DNA of 64,000 bases. It comes from RH-AL1 sp965249685 (lineage in GTDB: Bacteria; Pseudomonadota; Alphaproteobacteria; Rhizobiales; Beijerinckiaceae). Under the pieces are notes generated by a model that was not told the DNA's origin, did no database searches, and saw only the letters and a list, made by a program, of their open reading frames with translations. Shown here piece after piece: positions 62,901-64,000 of the stretch. Within the stretch, counting starts at the first letter, position 1; every line of letters starts with the position of its first letter. The DNA lies in assembly GCA_965249685.1 (NCBI GenBank), contig CBDFMN010000003.1, positions 62,001 through 126,000 of the forward strand, given 5' to 3'. Made by a program: the position numbers and the translations under genes.

Positions 62901-63323
62901 TTAGGCTCTAAGTCCCGCCATCGACACGATACTTGGCTTGGGCGTAAATTCCTTCAACCGATAGCGATCCCCGCTATAAGTAATCACATCATCCTTTTTC
63001 AAGCGGCTGAGAAGCGATGAAACGCTTGATCTGTCTAGCTCAACACCCCTTTGTGCAGCCAATTCAGTTGCATATAAAGCGTTGAGCCCAATCGTTCCAA
63101 CATCTTTTAGGAGTTGCAGGACGATTGCTTTAGTAGCTACGCGCTTCCCTGCAATTGGCTGCACATCAGGTGCTGCTTCGACGCTATCTTGCGGACCCAT
63201 AAGCGCTATGGCGCGCTCGATACCTACAATCTGATTATCAAGCGCTTCGCGACGACGCATGAGCTCAGACCTCTCCTTGTTAAGGCGATCCTTGAGCATC
63301 TCTTGGTTCTTCCTGTTATTCAC
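62901..63323 (-). CDS. coiled-coil winged-helix protein, unknown function
   Basis: A 140-residue protein with an N-terminal coiled coil (about residues 5-50; RLNKERSELMRRREALDNQIVGIERAI) and a C-terminal winged-helix-like domain (TKAIVLQLLKDVGTIGLNALYATEL, then SSVSSLLSRLKKDDVITYSGDRYRL). The GTG at 63323 has GGAGAG eight bases upstream; an ATG at 63299 is the alternative. A longer frame extends into the tRNA and is rejected. It starts 27 bases after the tRNA 3' end and may be co-transcribed. It is probably DNA-binding. Confidence 0.65.
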   Translation of the reverse strand: MNNRKNQEMLKDRLNKERSELMRRREALDNQIVGIERAIALMGPQDSVEAAPDVQPIAGKRVATKAIVLQLLKDVGTIGLNALYATELAAQRGVELDRSSVSSLLSRLKKDDVITYSGDRYRLKEFTPKPSIVSMAGLRA

Positions 63324-63350
63324 AGTGGCTCTCCGGATATGTGAACAAGG

Positions 63351-63438
63351 TGGTGCCCCAAGCGAGGATCGAACTCGCACTCCGGGTGAGGGAACCGGTT
63401 TTCTAGACCGGCGCGTCTACCAATTCCGCCATTGGGGC
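63351..63438 (-). tRNA. class II tRNA, leucine-type body with apparent AGA anticodon
   Basis: An 88-base tRNA with encoded CCA. The acceptor stem is GCCCCAA/TTGGGGC with discriminator A. The D-arm GGCGGAATTGGTAGACGC and long variable arm are leucine-like. The anticodon stem CCGGT/ACCGG closes a seven-base loop CTAGAAA, so positions 34-36 read AGA (serine UCU), and loops of the CTNGAAA type are typical of tRNA-Ser. The T-arm GCGAGTTCGATCCTCGC is intact. It may be reported as tRNA-Leu, tRNA-Ser or undetermined. Confidence 0.75.
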
Positions 63439-63664
63439 AACGCAGCATTAGATGCATGGGTTTGATAATTCGTCAACGCTCGTTGCGCGTCGGAGATTTC
63501 ATCAATGAAAAGCATCGCGCACGCGCACACGCTTGTGACGGAAGAAAGTTGCGCTGATTTTAAAAAATCTTTTTAGGCCGTTGTCGCTTGCGCTACCTGC
63601 AACCGCCACACAATTACTTCCTTTCGCCGATCGGCCCGCTCTACCTGTCGCGCCGCCACTAGCT

Positions 63665-63997
63665 TCAGTAAGCCGCCAGCCTCCAAACAGCCGACCGCTC
63701 TTGATCCGCAGCCCGCGTGACCATGTAGCGCCTCTGGCGCTTCCGCAGGACGTCTATGGCGTCTGTAATCATGGCGCGGCGCAGAACGGCGTTCTCAGGA
63801 TCGAGGCCACGCGCCTCTAAGCAGCGGATTGCGAGAGTGCGGGTGTTGAGCCCGTCCGGCGCCGCTTGGAGCGCTTCCCGGCAAATCTCCCAGACCTGCC
63901 AACGTCCAAAAAGTTTACGGACACCGACGCCGCTGGCGAACTCAAGCGGCTTGCCGCTCTCAAGCTGAAAGAGGGCATACGCTTCTTTTAGGATCAC
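63665..63997 (-). CDS. hypothetical protein, possibly partial at window edge
   Basis: A 110-residue frame starting at a GTG three bases from the window end, so the true start may lie outside. It is helical, with conserved-looking segments (FGRWQVWEICREALQAAPDGLNTRTLAIRCLEARGLDPENAVLRRAM and DVLRKRQRRYM). The helix-rich middle resembles a small winged-helix module of accessory proteins. No function assigned. Confidence 0.55.
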   Translation of the reverse strand: MILKEAYALFQLESGKPLEFASGVGVRKLFGRWQVWEICREALQAAPDGLNTRTLAIRCLEARGLDPENAVLRRAMITDAIDVLRKRQRRYMVTRAADQERSAVWRLAAY

Positions 63998-64000
63998 CAG

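Noticed and set aside
60270..64000. Direct repeat of the tRNA-Glu 3' end as an island att site
   Set aside because: No second copy was seen in the window; the other tRNA belongs to a different type.
1..64000. CRISPR array, ribosomal RNA, prophage structural genes
   Set aside because: No regularly spaced repeats, rRNA-like sequence or capsid, tail or terminase features were seen.

Overview
The window is a GC-rich stretch of an alphaproteobacterial chromosome, almost certainly from the order Hyphomicrobiales (Rhizobiales). The evidence is the gene content: FtcR/Rem-type flagellar regulator, periplasmic MotC and MotE, FlaF and FlbT, a short FlgD, CheL-type rod-binding protein, an EipA/DUF1134 protein, and the gene order flgB-flgC-fliE-flgG-flgA-flgI-motE-flgH-fliL-fliP. 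The IS remnants at the right end resemble transposases common in Methylobacterium-like genomes, but the genus cannot be fixed from sequence reading alone.

Layout. (1) 1-15.9 kb, housekeeping and envelope: a class I cytochrome c, a PAS-rich hybrid histidine kinase overlapping an HPP/CBS membrane protein, a membrane GT2 glycosyltransferase divergent from a cytochrome b561, the overlapping pair penicillin-binding protein 1C / alpha-2-macroglobulin, and a Pro/Ala-rich OmpA-family protein. (2) 16-54.6 kb, a nearly complete flagellar regulon. A first operon encodes rod, P-ring, L-ring and export parts (flgB to fliP). Two almost identical flagellin genes flank an oppositely oriented TPR-GT41 glycosyltransferase. 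Then come fliF, a FliH-like gene, motB, motC, fliK/motD, a lytic transglycosylase, ftcR, flgE, flgK, flgL, flaF, flbT, flgD, fliQ, flhA, fliR, a FliJ-like gene, a cheL-type gene, a FlgN-like gene and two small membrane proteins. A leftward operon carries motA-fliM-fliN-fliG-flhB, an unknown gene, a PilZ gene and a glycosyltransferase. A rightward group carries flgF-fliI and a GspC-like membrane protein. (3) 54.6-60.1 kb, general genes: DUF4188, SDR, CysQ-like phosphatase, EipA-like protein, coiled-coil membrane protein, cytochrome P450. (4) 60.27-64 kb: tRNA-Glu(CTC), then a more AT-rich, decayed island with an XRE regulator, a second XRE remnant, fused IS5 and IS1595 remnants, structured intergenic DNA, a coiled-coil/winged-helix protein, and a class II tRNA with leucine-type body but apparent AGA anticodon.

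How it works together. The flagellar genes supply the MS-ring, C-ring, export gate and ATPase, rod, rings, hook, junction proteins, filament, stator and hook-length control, plus three regulators visible here: FtcR (transcription), FlaF and FlbT (flagellin level). The two flagellin transcripts share a conserved structured leader that is a plausible FlbT/FlaF target. The GT41 protein is a plausible flagellin-modifying enzyme. I saw no sigma-28, FlgM, FliD or FliO in the window, and no chemotaxis operon.

The least ordinary parts are the flagellin/GT41 block with its conserved leader, the unknown genes in the flagellar operons, the palindrome-rich ftcR upstream region, and the tRNA/winged-helix/tRNA-relic unit at the right end.
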